Shown piece by piece: positions 10,185 through 21,257 of a DNA stretch of 64,000 bases (its first letter is position 1; each line of letters starts with the position of its first letter). Position numbers and translations under genes: made by a program. The DNA comes from Parelaphostrongylus tenuis (Eukaryota; Nematoda; Chromadorea; Rhabditida; Metastrongylidae). Location: contig JAHQIW010000009.1 of assembly GCA_019055375.1 (NCBI GenBank), forward strand, positions 20,576-84,575, in the 5' to 3' direction. The notes beneath the pieces are model-generated. The model saw nothing but the letters and a program-made list of their open reading frames with translations. It ran no database searches and was not told where the DNA came from.

Positions 10185-13100
10185 AACTGTATCACCTGTC
10201 GTCCCGTTGATCGTCGAGTGACTCGAGCGGGTACCAGCAACTCTTCCATTTTTCCCTATTGCGTGCAAGAGTAGCCCAGTGGGTCCTCCTCGCTCTAGGA
10301 ATTCGCTGAGCATCATATCTTTCTTCCATCGCTTTCGTGAAGAAATCGGACCAACGGGTCAGTGGTCTTCCTTTAGAGCGCTTGACGTCCCGAGGAATCC
10401 AGTCGGTAACGGCTCTCGTCCATCGGTTGTCGTTGAAGCGCATCACGTGTCCGGCCCACCTTATTTTCGACATCCTGGCGTGTAGAACGGCGTCTCTGAT
10501 TTTCGATCGTTGACGTAGGTCGGAACTTCGGATCCTTTGTCTCATTTGCGAAATACGGGATACTCCTAGCATCGACCTTTCGACTGCGCGTTCGATAACT
10601 CCAAGTGATCTTTCATCCTGCTTACGTAGCGACCAGGTTTCTGCTGCATACGTTAGGGCAGGGATAATTGTCGAGTCGAAAAGGTGGGCACGGAGTCGGA
10701 TGTTCTTTGTCCTCTTCACTACATCTTCGATGCTCTTAAACGTTCCCCAAGCCGCTCGTTTCCTCCTGCTCAACTCTGGGGCTAGGTCGTTCATCATGTT
10801 GATTTCACGACCTAGATAGATGTAACTGGAGCATTCGGAAATTGTCGTTCCGTTGAGCGTGAATGGGGCATTAGAAACCCATCCGTTCCTCATGAACATT
10901 GTTTTCGTTAGATTCAGTTGAAGACCGATCTTTCCACAGGCGTTATCGAAATCAGTCAACATTCGTTCCGCTTGGCTGATGTTTGGTGTTATGAGAACGA
11001 TATCGTCAGCAAAGCGAAGATGGTTTAACTGTCGACCGTCAATTTTCACTCCCATTTCGTCCCATTCTAATGTTCGCATGACGTTTTGTAGGGTGGCAGT
11101 GAATAGTTTTGGCGATATTGTATCGCCTTGTCGAACCCCTCTTCTTACGTCAATGGTGATATTGTTGTAGAATGGAGATATTCTGGTCGTGAAATCTTTA
11201 TAAAGCTCACGAAGGATCATTATGTACCGAGTAGGGACGCCCTGGTTATCCAGAGCCTCTATAACCGCTTGTGTTTCCACTGAATCAAAGGCTTTCTTCA
11301 GATCGATAAAAGTGAGACAGAGTGGTTGTTTGTACTCTCGCGAAACTTCAATGAGTCTTGTGATCGTGTGGATGTGGTCTATGGTACTAAATCCTTTTCG
11401 GAACCCTGCTTGTTCGCATGGCTGTCCTTCGTCCAGTGTTCTGTCATCCTGTTCAGGATGACTCGAGTAAAGAGTTTATAGACAACGGACAGCAAGCAGA
11501 TTGGGCGATAATTGCCTATGTCGTGAAGGTCTCCTTTTTTGAACAACAATACGGTCTTGCTGGTTTTCCATTGAATAGGGACCTTGCATTCTGACAGGTA
11601 GCGAGTGAAGAGCCGAGCCAGGGTGTTGATGAGAACTGGCGGCAGGTTCTTCAGGTGTTCTGGTCTAATCCTGTCTGGACCGGGTGTTGTTCTGTTTTTC
11701 ACCGACGATATAGCATGTCGGATTTCGGAAGGAAGGACCGGTGGGAACGACATATTCGTCCTCTTTCAATTTATATGACGGTAAGAGGACATGGCTAGCG
11801 AAGAGATCCGAGTAGTATTGGTGGATGATTTTCTCCATAGCCCTTCTCGAAGCTGTAAGTGTCCCGTCAGGGTATCGGAGTGCAATCATCTTGGTCTTAT
11901 AGTTGGCGAAGCCTCGCTGGGCTTTGCGAATGCTCTTCCAGCTTCTGCAGCTTCTGCCATAACTGCTGCTCTTCTCTCTTTAAGGTCTTCTTTTATCGCT
12001 TCTCTGCATCGTTTCGCAAGTTCGGACGTAAGGTTTCGGTTGCCTGCAGCTCGTGCGATTCCACGTTGACGTATCAGCTCGAGTGTCTGCGGAGACAAGC
12101 GTCTCGTCGTGACCTTAGGACTTTCGGCTTTTTTAGCGCTAACGTGAAGATATTCAACGAGCCGATCGTATTCTTCGTCGATGTTGTCGACAACGGTATC
12201 TTCCCAAGAGCCGACTAATGATTTGAATACATCCCAGTTTATGGTAGTTCTGGGACTTCGTTGTTTGAATTTAGCGGCTTTCTCTCCTCTCCTCGAAAAT
12301 CGGAACGTTGCGCGAAGGAGGCGATGGTCTGATCCCGTGTAGAACTTGGAACAACAGCGACGTCGGTCAGGCAAAACCTTCGATTTACTATGATGTGATC
12401 TATTTCGTTATGGTACTCTCCATTGGGAGACTCCCACGTCCATCGCTGAGAAAGAGGCTTTTGGAATTGCGAGTTACCATGGATGGTTTGGGTCGTCATG
12501 ATAAACTCGGATAGCCTCTCACCCTGTTCATTCCATTCTAGTCCGTGGGTCCCTATGTGACTTTCTTCAGACGTACTTCTAGGTACAATTTTTGCGTTAA
12601 ATCTCCGACAATGACCTTGAAGAATGTATGATCTTCTCCGAAAATTTTTCGAGGTCCATATAGAACCCTTCGACTTCATCTTCGTCATAGCTTGATGTTG
12701 GTGCGTAAGCAACGAAGTTGGTCAAAGCTGGCATAGAACCACATCGCTTCAACCGTGATCGTCCGATACGGGTTGTTAATTGTTTGAACGAATCAATGCT
12801 CACGGTCAAATTCGATTTGACGAGGACGCCAACGCCGACCGACACCTCTGCGATCGCATGTTCCAAGGAACAGTTCTTCTCCGGTGTCATAGACAGCGTG
12901 AAAAGGATGGCGCCTTCTCGTCTCAGCCAGGCCAATGACGTCGTACCTTATTCTTCTTGCTTGAATCAATAGATCTTCTACACGGATTCGTGAGCAAGGG
13001 TTCTTGCGTTGTAGGTACAGATCGTCATTTTAGTCCGTTTCGATCTTGGCAGCCTAGTTCGGCCCTGAGATTTTAGCAGCCTCTCCGTACTCGTCCTACC

Positions 13101-13527
13101 TGGCGCTGCCGTACCAAGGGCTCTTTCGGGGTCAGGGGAATGAGGCCGATATTTGTTGCTGTCTTTGGCACTTTGATACCCAACGTGTAGCTTGCCAGGC
13201 TCTAAACGTGGGGCTGGGTACTCACGAGTAGCTTGCCAGTCTCTCCGGAGGAGCGGGAGGAGCTTATTTGTTGGAGGCGACTCCTAACCGCCTACCATGT
13301 GCTTCCCAGCCGCTTGATTGCAGGCTTTTGTCCGACTTGACTAGTAGAAATAGAGTTTTTGTCAAGTCGGCGCTGCAGAAGCAGGGAGCTCATCCCTGAA
13401 TCCACCTGCGTCTCTGGGAAGCACACGGTCGCTTTTGGTTCGCGTTTATTCCCTTATCCACCACCTGGGGACGCGCCACGTGCCCTCGCGACTAACCGGG
13501 CGGGATACCTCAAAGAGGGAGGCCCAG
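10180..13527 (-). mobile_element. RTE-1 LINE, near full length
   Basis: Minus-strand RTE-clade retrotransposon. It has a 5' leader of about 500 bp (13029-13527), one endonuclease-reverse transcriptase reading frame (10192-13028, broken), and practically no 3' UTR. After the stop come two nine-base units (CAGGTGATA-like, then CAGTTGATA). This compact 3' end is typical of RTE elements. 3' copies of the same family lie at 29450-30222 and 36195-36940, and a leader remnant lies at 43940. Confidence 0.85.
10192..13028 (-). pseudogene. RTE-1 endonuclease-reverse transcriptase, frameshifted
   Basis: Starts MTICTYNARTL at 13028, then meets an in-frame stop within about 17 codons. Endonuclease motifs follow in separate frames: DVIGLAETRR, AYAPTSSYDEDEVEGFY, NEIDHIIVNRR and GSDHRLLRA (APE-type endonuclease). 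A linker (ELIRQRGIARAAGN) leads to the reverse transcriptase: RTTPGPDRIRPEHLK, GNYRPICLLSVVYKL, LTFIDLKKAFDSVE, GVRQGDTISPKLF and FADDIVLI. The last 362 residues (10192-11280) are one open frame ending WAGHVMRFNDNRWTRAV..KSCWYPLESLDDQ. The catalytic YADD-type box is FADD. At least five frame breaks make it non-functional as it stands. Confidence 0.85.
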
Positions 13528-13600
13528 ATAATAAGTATGAGATATCTTGAATTTGAGCGTGGTCTCAAGAAGACACTCGAAAGCACTATTACGTTTTAGT
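13528..13600 (+). repeat. class-1 hammerhead repeat, 3' part only
   Basis: AATAAGTATGAGATAT, GAATTTGAGCGTGGTCTCAA and GACACTCGAAA match the block downstream of the ribozyme in the class-1 units (reverse of 1424-1496). The ribozyme-bearing half is absent here; the RTE-1 5' end abuts it. Confidence 0.55.
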
Positions 13601-14339
13601 TTTCTGACGAAATAAAGATTTCTATCGCCTATTAAAGAGGGTGGTCCACAGATAATAGATCGTGAGCAAACTTCAAAAGAGCCATTTTTATTCAAAGTGA
13701 CGCTGGTGATTCTTGATAGGCAAAACAACAAAAAAATGATCTGGCAAACTTTGTAAAAATTGTAAACATTCACTCAGTGCATTACGTCGCCAAATTGTTC
13801 GCAGTCACTTGCACGACAGTATATGCAAAACCAACAATTGCATAATACACCGTTATGGTAGAGACGGAGATTCAGATCACTTGTTCGACTTCTGGTGAAA
13901 AATACATTGCGAAGTCGGTAAATCACTTTAGATCCTCATCAAAAGGAACTTAGAAGAGAAATCGAAAGCCAGACAAGTAAGCCCTCAGGACGTCGTGGGG
14001 TAGATCACAAAGATATGGACTTCGATATCATAGTAAATATTCTTGGGGGAAGAATCGAAAACATTAGCGGAAAAAGCCTTTAAGACTTTGGATAGACCGC
14101 TAAAGCCCAAGAATGAATAAACGAGAGAATAACTGAGCATAAGAAATGACATAAAGCCTTATCTGAGATCCATTTTCTGGTCTGAATAGAATCAATTTCT
14201 TACAGTGTGTCAATTTCCCGCTTTAATGACCAATCGATAACCAAAATCTTTTCGCGTTCATTAGCTCCTGAATCTAGCGTATATCAAGCTTTGCTCCTGA
14301 ATTATGTTCGAGTTAAATTTTTTGATAGGTACCTATTTA
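13601..14339. other. no recognised gene
   Basis: AT-rich; no motif or repeat match recognised. Confidence 0.5.
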
Positions 14340-14378
14340 TTCGGTGTCCAACTAAGCTCCCGAACTTCGGTCAGAAAT

Positions 14379-15445
14379 TCAAAATTTATCTTTCCAAGTA
14401 ATCGAAAGTATCAAACAATATTGACTGAAGTGTTCTCCGTCTGCCTGGATGCAATTCTGCCAACGCTCCGGTAACAAATCAATTCCGCGCTCATGAAACT
14501 CATTAATCTTCAATGAAAACCAACCAGTCAATTCTCGACGCAAATATTGATGTCTCGGAACTTCTTCTTGTCCAGACAATGCTGGAATGATTTGAAGAGA
14601 TGAATCGGACGGAGACAGATCTGGCGAATACGGCGGGTGATCCAAGTGCTCCAGCACGAATCGGCCAACTTCTTTCTTGTTTCCTTGGCAACGTGTGGCT
14701 TTGCATTTTCTTGAAGCAAAATGATTCGGCTACGGCGGTGACGTGGAAATTGGATTGGAACGGTCCACTTGCTGACAATATTGCTCAGCGTTGATGGTCT
14801 GACTATCCTGCAGCAAGTCCCAATGAATCGGCCCACATCGGTCTCCAGAAAATGATCAACATTGCTTTTGGCGCAAATGGATTTGGTCTCGGTATTGGTG
14901 TTCCTTGCTGACCTGGTGACTCTACCACTGATTTGGACGACGCTGGCTTTCGAAGAAGATTCACTTCTTAGCAATGGTGACAATTCTGGTCAAAACAAAG
15001 AGCGGCGATGACGACAATGATATGCTTGCGCAATGCGCTTTCTCTTGTTCTTGAGCTTGTGTGAGATCGTGCGGAATCCATTTGCCCTTGCGCCAACTCT
15101 TAACTGCATCTTTCAAAATCTTCCTGATCTGCTCGTTTGAACATTGAAAATCAACGGCCAAATCACCGGTTGACAAAGTCGGATCTTCTTCAATCGCTTC
15201 AATGATTGCTTGTCGATCAATTTCACGCGGTCTTCCCGACCATGGTTGATGGGCCAAATCAGTATCTCTACTGGGAAACTTCGTAAAGCATTCACACGCT
15301 GTAGTTCTACACACATCTTGGCAGCCTTTTGCACGTTGATGTTGTCAAATGCGGTTTGAAAATTGTACCCCAACTGAAACACGTAAAGCAGCAGGTTGTG
15401 AATGACTTCCCGTGACCGCTCTATTGTTGGACAAGTATGTGCAAA
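14379..15445 (-). pseudogene. mariner transposase, inactive
   Basis: Mariner-family (Tc1/mariner) transposase on the minus strand. Order: SREVIHNLLLYVFQLGY (start of the DNA-binding region), PWSGRPREIDRQAIIEAIEEDP (linker), WRKGKWIPHDLTQAQ, RIVTIAKK (where the first catalytic D of VTGDE is lost), IILLQENAKPHVA (the second catalytic D appears as E), and LDHPPYSPDLSPSD (third D retained), ending WFSLKINEFHERGIDLLPERWQNCI. The frame changes several times. A GTCCAACTAAGCTCCCGAAC stretch at about 14348 could be part of the 3' inverted terminal repeat; I could not establish a matching 5' repeat. Catalytically dead by missing residues and frameshifts. Confidence 0.85.
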
Positions 15446-15481
15446 AATATACCATAACGACGCGCAAGAAATTCTGCACAA

Positions 15482-16144
15482 ATAGGTGAAGAAAACTCGC
15501 TTTTGGGAAAATTTTATTTCCTAGATCAATTCGGAAACTTAGTTGCAGACCTTATAGCATATGAAGAATTTCGCTCGAAAAGAAACAAAAATTTGGGTCT
15601 ACTTCATCAACAGGTTGTTGCTTTTTTGAAAACGTTCCAGGGAGTGGAAGTAGTGGTAAAGCTCCTCTTTGTTGCTCCAAATCCGATCTTTCTGTTTACG
15701 CTTTATAACGCAGTTGATTCTGGACTTCATGAGATCACGTGCTGTGCTGAGCATTGCTTTGGATATGAGCTGAACAGGTGGAAAACTGGGATTCAATTCT
15801 AACAGCGAATGAGCACGCACCATTTGGAGGGATGATTCTTTTTAACTACACAAAATGCTGTAAAAGATCTCGACGGCGGCCATTTCGCCGTTCTCCCCAT
15901 TTGGAGTACGTGCAAAAGTAACGAATCAAAAGCACACCTCTTTTTAAACCACTGCCTGAGTAATGAAAATGCAAGATTTCTTACTAACTGTCATTTTCTT
16001 CGGACAAAACTTGCACGAGATCAGTCCTCCTTTTTTGAAATTCGATGGTTCAATGACTGACGCTTTGGCGAGCCTCGCCTTCGTCATAGCGTGTACTGTC
16101 ATATAACACCAGTGACCTCGTCACAAAAATGTTAAAAAAACGAG
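15482..16144. other. no recognised gene
   Basis: Opposed open frames of about 99 and 74 codons overlap here on the two strands; neither carries a known motif. Confidence 0.4.
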
Positions 16145-16149
16145 GTTTT

Positions 16150-16330
16150 TATATAATAATCAGACTGTTGAATTGTTTTGTATTAGATTCTTAGTGCACA
16201 AAAACATTAACCGATCGCGCGTGGTATGATATAGTACGTCTAGGCTCTGATGAAGATGAATTGGCCAAAATGTTAGCTATTGAATTTCAAAAGAAGGAGT
16301 GTGAACCTCATGCAACTTTTAATTGAAGAA
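16150..16330 (+). mobile_element. solo class-3 hammerhead repeat, decayed
   Basis: Shares GACTGTTGAATTGTTTTGTA, TTCTTAGTGCA and CATTAACCGA with 18630-18690, followed by a ribozyme-like core as at 19021. It appears to be a remnant of the terminal repeat of a Penelope-like element. Confidence 0.5.
16243..16278 (+). ncRNA. hammerhead-like motif, class 3, degenerate
   Basis: GGCT, CTGATGA, then AAAA instead of GAAA, TGTT, AGCT. Stem I (GGCT with AGCT) is kept. Stem II is damaged and the GAAA element is lost, so it is probably inactive. Confidence 0.5.
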
Positions 16331-17214
16331 AAGGACGAGCCGTAAGAAGTTTTGCATTTTTGTTACTTATGCCAAGCATTAGAGTGAGGAGGACTTATGA
16401 ATTTTTACAACACGTACTAACGAGATATTTAAAACTTGTAAAAGACGTGTTGTCAAAACACAAATTCGCCTTGATTCGACAAAAAAATTGCTTTTATCGT
16501 CGTTCGCACAATACACAAAAGTATCTTTAATTTTATTTGGATAGAGAATTCACGTGCAATGGGCGGCTTATCAGAGAATTCGTGCCAAATGCTTCAACGT
16601 CCACAAGCGATTATTACGCATTTGTTATCGAACTGTACAAAACGAATTGTTTGAGCTAATAAATAAGTGCGTGCGCAAGGAATCGCATTGGTTTCGGTAT
16701 TTAGAAAACAGTGCTTGGAGAAGATTAGTAGCTGGATCGATACCTATTTATGACATTGTTCGGTATAATATAGAAAACCAGTTTGCGGTGGAAATTTGAA
16801 GGCTTACTACGTAAGCAAAAGTCAACGTCAAAAAATTAGAGAAGCTCCATTCTCAACGGGACTAGAAGTAAATATGAGGTCAATCACGCTCCAAAAGCTC
16901 CGAGAATCACAGTACTGGGAGGTATGATCCTTTCGTATAGTGCGCATTCACTGTTCGAACGGATCCTAATTTTCAATCTGCTCAACCCAAATCCAAAGCA
17001 ATAATGAGCTTCTACTAATCCTTCAACATTCAACGTTAGATCTACCGATCATTAGTGGATAAGCAGACCGACCAATAAGGTTACATGGTTTTTGAGGCTC
17101 ATTTTATCGCAGTTATTGAAGTTTGTACCCCTTATGTCTAAAGTGGAAGCAGCAATTCTCAGCGTGTGGTCCATTACTCTGATGTCAATACATAGATGGG
17201 CAACTGCACGACTC
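16331..17214. other. no recognised gene
   Basis: An open frame of 81 codons at 16554-16799 has no recognisable motif. No repeats seen. Confidence 0.4.
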
Positions 17215-17500
17215 GAAATGAAAGATATGTTATATTAAATATACTAGCCACGGGCATTCGAGTGTAGAACACTCTGTGTTTGGTGAGTTCTTCATTGGAC
17301 ATAGAATGTAAAACGTACGTCGTCGCTAACTCTTATTGTGGGGACTGGAGCACCCACAGAGATTAGCAAAAGACGAGAAAGGGCAACTGCCCGACTGACG
17401 AGATCGCAAGATCGAAACACGTGTATCGGGCTTTATAAGTCAGCCCTCATTGACAGACCACTGACATGCGTGGCTCAAATAATGATTATCAATACATAGT
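17215..17500 (+). mobile_element. class-1 hammerhead repeat with intact ribozyme
   Basis: Plus-strand copy: TATTAAATATACTAGCC start, CGAGTGTAGAACACTCT block, GACTGGAGCACCCACA, then the ribozyme and a GTGGCTCAAATAATGATTA tail. It aligns over its length with 38801-39085 and with the reverse of 1110-1500. No coding frame. Confidence 0.7.
17389..17431 (+). ncRNA. intact hammerhead ribozyme, class 1
   Basis: Read from the sequence: GCCCGA (stem I 5'), CTGACGA (core), GATC GCAA GATC (stem II with a GNRA-type tetraloop), GAAA (core), then CACGTG (stem III), U, A (cleavage after the A at 17425), and TCGGGC (stem I 3'). Stem I is six perfect pairs and stem II four. Every conserved core base is present. 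Stem III is the palindrome ACACGTGT with no loop, so a single molecule cannot close it well; such minimal type I hammerheads are known to work as dimers. Activity of this copy is inference. Confidence 0.85.
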
Positions 17501-17914
17501 TTCACCATCTACTCGACACAAGAAGAGATGGGGCATTTTTGAACTGTTAACTAGTTAGTGGAATACATTGAGCTTGCAGGAGAAAAGCTTGGAAAGAATT
17601 GGCTTTCATCTTTGAACATTCAGATACACCTTTTGGAAAATAGCCACATGACGAACAGGTATTGCAAACCAAGTAATAAAACACATTAGTACATTACCTC
17701 TCTTCCCACCTCTCGCACACGATTACAGCACTTGTTCAAAACATATATCGAGCGACTGTAAGTCTTGATACGGTGGGAGGAGGGAGGAATTACTAGACTT
17801 TGCTCGACAAAGAGCCATCTTGAATGGCTACAAAAGCACAACCACTGAGATCAGGTTAATAGGGAGAACCAGGCCTGATGACACAAACAATGAAAGCAAT
17901 TTGATGTCAAGTGA

Positions 17915-18185
17915 TGTGCAAATCTTTCGCGTCAGGCAAGACTAGAACCCGCACCCCACTCTTTCCGGGAGCGCGTGCTCTGTCCGTTATACTACTGACG
18001 CCCATTTTGCACACCAATCTTTCTACGCTACAGCGCATCTATCTGCCAGCCGTCAGCAGTTATCGGCCTGGCCCGGGTAGTCGGTCTCGGCATTAAACGC
18101 AGTCACGCTGACAGATATTGGGTATTGAAGATCAAATGAAAATCTTTTTGTTTAACCGCTCTAGCGGTGGCATGATGTTTTTAAG
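17915..18185 (-). mobile_element. SINE-A copy
   Basis: Minus-strand tRNA-like core (B-box region ACTAGAACCCGC on the plus strand) followed by the long body GCGCATCTATCTGCCAGC, ATTAAACGCAGTCACGCTGA and ATTGGGTATTGAAGATCAAA, ending at a CCGCTCTAGCGG palindrome. Confidence 0.7.
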
Positions 18186-18194
18186 TATACTCGC

Positions 18195-18312
18195 TGATAT
18201 CAAGTGATGTGCAAAACTTTTGCGTGAGGCAAGACTAGAACCCGCATCTCACTCTTCCCGGGAGCGCGTGCTCTGTCCGTTACACTACTGACGCCCATTT
18301 TGAACATCAATT
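18195..18312 (-). mobile_element. SINE-A copy, head only
   Basis: Same orientation as the previous copy and starting just after it (GATGTGCAAAACTTTTGCG). It stops after the CGCCCATTTTG block, where the next copy begins in the opposite orientation. Confidence 0.65.
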
Positions 18313-18575
18313 TTCAAAAGCTGATAACGGCTGGCTGCTGGCAGATAGATGCGCTGTAGCGTAGAAAGACTGATGTGCAAAATGGGCGTCAGTAGTGTAA
18401 CGGACAGAGCACGCGCTCCCGGAAAGAGTGAGGTACAGGTTCTAGCCCCCCTGACGCGAAAGTTTTTGCACATCACCTTACATCAGTGAGTATACTTGAA
18501 AACATCATACCACCGCTAGAGCAGCTGAACAAAAAGAATTTTATTTGATCTTTAATGCGAACAACGTTGTTCCAT
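18313..18575 (+). mobile_element. SINE-A copy, inverted partner
   Basis: Plus-strand copy with GCTGATAACGGCTGGCTG, GATGTGCAAAATGGGCGTCA, the tRNA-like core AGTGTAACGGACAGAGCACG and a B-box region GGTTCTAGCCCC, then GTGAGTATACTTGAAAACAT. Back to back with 18195-18312 it forms an inverted pair. Confidence 0.7.
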
Positions 18576-18702
18576 GCCTAAATGGGAAGATAGCTAATGT
18601 TGAATAGGTTGTGCTTTTTTGTATGATAGCGAAACTGTTGAATTGTTTTATACTAGGTTCTTAGTATGCATAATATTAACCGAATAATTACTTGTAGTCT
18701 GA

Positions 18703-18993
18703 ATAAATGAGTGTCTTCTTCTGTTTAGCCGCTCCGAGATGTTATTGATATCATTTATTGAATATCAGCGAAGCATATAACAATACAATTAATGCAGCAT
18801 GAATATTACAACGTTATGAACGAATATTGATAATGTTGTAATATTCATGGTGCATTATTAACTGCATTGTTATATGCTTCGTTGATATTAAATAAATAAT
18901 ATCAATGACACCTCGGAGCGGCTATGCAGAAGAAGACACTCATTTACTTCAAGCTATGCCGAGGTTAGTAGATAGTCGGTATTGGGATCCTAA
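18703..18993. mobile_element. palindromic insertion with 14-bp target duplication
   Basis: Inverted arms of about 115 bp (18701-18813 and 18833-18953) fold into a long hairpin: GTGTCTTCTTCTG / AGAAGAAGACAC, GCCGCTCCGAG / CTCGGAGCGGC, AGCATATAACAAT / ATTGTTATATGCTT. A one-sided tail follows (GCCGAGGTTAGTAGATAGTC). The insertion is flanked by TACTTGTAGTCTGA at 18689-18702 and at 18994-19007. It splits a class-3 hammerhead repeat (18610-18702 plus 18994-19110), so it arrived later. A fragment lies at 57095-57190. Confidence 0.8.
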
Positions 18994-19020
18994 TACTTGT
19001 AGTCTGATAGAGCACGTCTA

Positions 19021-19056
19021 GCCTCTGACGAAGGCGGAGTCGCCGAATCGTTAGCC
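19021..19056 (+). ncRNA. hammerhead-like motif, class 3, mutated
   Basis: GCCT, CTGACGA, extra A, GGCG GAGT CGCC, GAAT (should be GAAA), CGTT, AGCC. Stem II is perfect. The GAAA core has one change and stem I has one mismatch. Sits in the repeat interrupted by the palindromic insertion. Confidence 0.6.
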
Positions 19057-19440
19057 ATCGAGTTTCAAAAAAAGGGGACCAAACTCTTTGAAGTTTTAAT
19101 CAAGGAAATGGCAATTACAAAACTAATCATCGCATTAGCGGTCTATAACGGCGAATACTTTTGTACTTATGCGATATTTGACATTTCAGGAGAGGTACCG
19201 CAGTAATTGTAATGCATGCAAACACCGTGATGGTTCAACTCCGCGAGCTCACCGAGTCTCTCGCTTCTCGGAGACGAAGTTTGAAAGTAGGCCTGTCTGA
19301 GAACAATTCACGCCTTGCTTATTCAGGAAAAACGCTCCAACTCAGCTCTCCTAAAGCTACAGTAGTAATAAATCTACATTAATTGCACTCATAAACGAGA
19401 CCACAATCCTCAAGCAGCAACCGAAGCTCTGATCTTTACC

Positions 19441-19476
19441 GGCTCTGAAGAAGGCAAAATAGCTGAAACGTCAGCT
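19441..19476 (+). ncRNA. hammerhead ribozyme, class 3, core intact
   Basis: GGCT, CTGAAGA, one extra A, GGC AAAATA GCT, GAAA, CGTC, AGCT. Stem I is four pairs (one G-U). Stem II is three pairs (one G-U). All core bases are present, with cleavage expected after GTC. Stem III is the minimal ACGT palindrome. Related to the ribozymes at 58200 and 58774 in the Penelope-like cluster, but no element coding sequence is visible beside it. Confidence 0.75.
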
Positions 19477-19479
19477 TTA

Positions 19480-20849
19480 GAAATGAGTCGTCTATTGAAG
19501 GGGCGTGAGTTGAAGCCTGAAGAGTGACCATTAAGAATTTGCAACTTCATTTTTTCCATGTAATGATAGTATGCGAGACGCAACCACAAAGAAGCTGTCA
19601 AGGCTGGAGCACTTTTGCTGGAGTTCAATTTTGGAAATACGTTTTCCGGCTGCTCCCTCCCCACAGCTCCAAGTCCCACGTCTCACCTTGATCTAGGCGG
19701 CTTATCCTACCTTACTGATACTATCAGCATTCAACGGCATTGATCTAATACCAAAGAGTTTTGACTTCTTTCGCTGAGCTGCACGATTTTTTTGACGTGC
19801 CTGGGATTTTTAGCACTTTTGTCATTATGGCTGTGACCATACTCCCATATAAATATCATGAAACCTAATATAAGTGTTAAAATGACTTCCTGATTAAAGT
19901 TTATGATATACTCAAATAAATGTTCCATTACTTGCCTATAGGTACGAAAGCTGTTAGTTGCAGAGGCATAGTCAGTAGCGTTCAAGATGTCTTGAACATT
20001 CAGAACTTTCCTGTTTATGATTTTGAATGCCTCACATGAGCCGTGCGCGCTTCGACAAGAAGATCAACGATTGGCGACAACTAAGGCTTTCCCATTTTAT
20101 TTTGATAATCTTACATTGGATACGGAGAAAAGTTACACAAAAATATTTTTTGAGCGTTCAATAACACAAGATCTGTTGACAACAAAAGAATTCAGAAATG
20201 ATCATTATTCGGTGTCAATCAGTCAACTTCAGCTACCTGGTCTGGCCACTTATTAGTGGGCGTACCAATACATCTCCATTTGGGGCCCAGGTGTTCTCGT
20301 AATAGATCCTCTTCCAGTTGATAATCTTACGTCTTTCTGTTTTAATCTAATCAATACTTCTCCAATGATTTCGACAGTTTTCTCTTGCAAATTTATTATT
20401 GCTAGAAAGCTGTGATTTGTTGACAAATTTAACGGTAGCTTGGGCAGACATGAATACGAGCGTAGCACCCTCGCTCTCTATCTAAATAAAATAGGCTATC
20501 GCAATATGATGCCTTGTTACACACCTCATGCATTGACCAACCATGTCGCTCCTGAAGTTGACTCGCCACGTTTTGAGAAACAACTCTGGACCACGGTACC
20601 AATGCACTATATAGCCCTGATTTTACTCTATCGATTGCCATCTCAACTGCGGACTGAAGCAGCATCTGCGGAAGAGAGAATCTAGGCTACAACCAGCTCA
20701 AAAGTGACCTCATCGACTCGTTTAATTGCGAGCCTCAATCTTTCTAGAAGGCATTCGATGTTTACAGAGCAAATGGCTTGATGTGAATGATCTTTGTGGT
20801 GACTGCACTTTTTAATTGATTAATTCCTGATGTTGAGCGGTGGCAAAGC
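19480..20849. other. no recognised gene
   Basis: Short open frames at 19410-19679, 19731-19985 and 20017-20685 show no known motif. No repeat recognised. Confidence 0.45.
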
Positions 20850-21010
20850 AGACGTCGGTAAGGAATCGATAAGCACCAATCTGCGGAAAGGGTAAATTGC
20901 GGGTTCGCGTGCAGTTTGACATTAAAGCTTTGCACATTACTCAAGATCACTATGTATATTCGTTACATTATACAACTGCTAGAAGCGGCTAAACGAAAAG
21001 AATTTTTGTC
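20850..21010 (+). mobile_element. SINE-A fragment
   Basis: TCGGTAAGGAATCGATAAGC, a GCGGGTTCGCGTGC B-box region, GCTTTGCACATTACTC and the GCTAGAAGCGGCTAAACGAA tail. Diverged. Confidence 0.55.
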
Positions 21011-21257
21011 ATCATAACTAATTTTCTTCTCTTGACTAACAACTGGATTATCGAAGAAAGAGTAGAAATGCGAAGGCATTGCTGGGAAATCTGATAGAAT
21101 CTGAAGGAGTACTAAAACCTTAGTTCATCACACTGTGCTACTTTAAGTAACTCATTGCATTAGTTTGGCGAATCCCTTGTAACCTGCTATTTATTGTCGT
21201 TTATACAATAAGACTCAATCAAACAAAAATGTTTGTATCACGCAACACAGTTCAATT

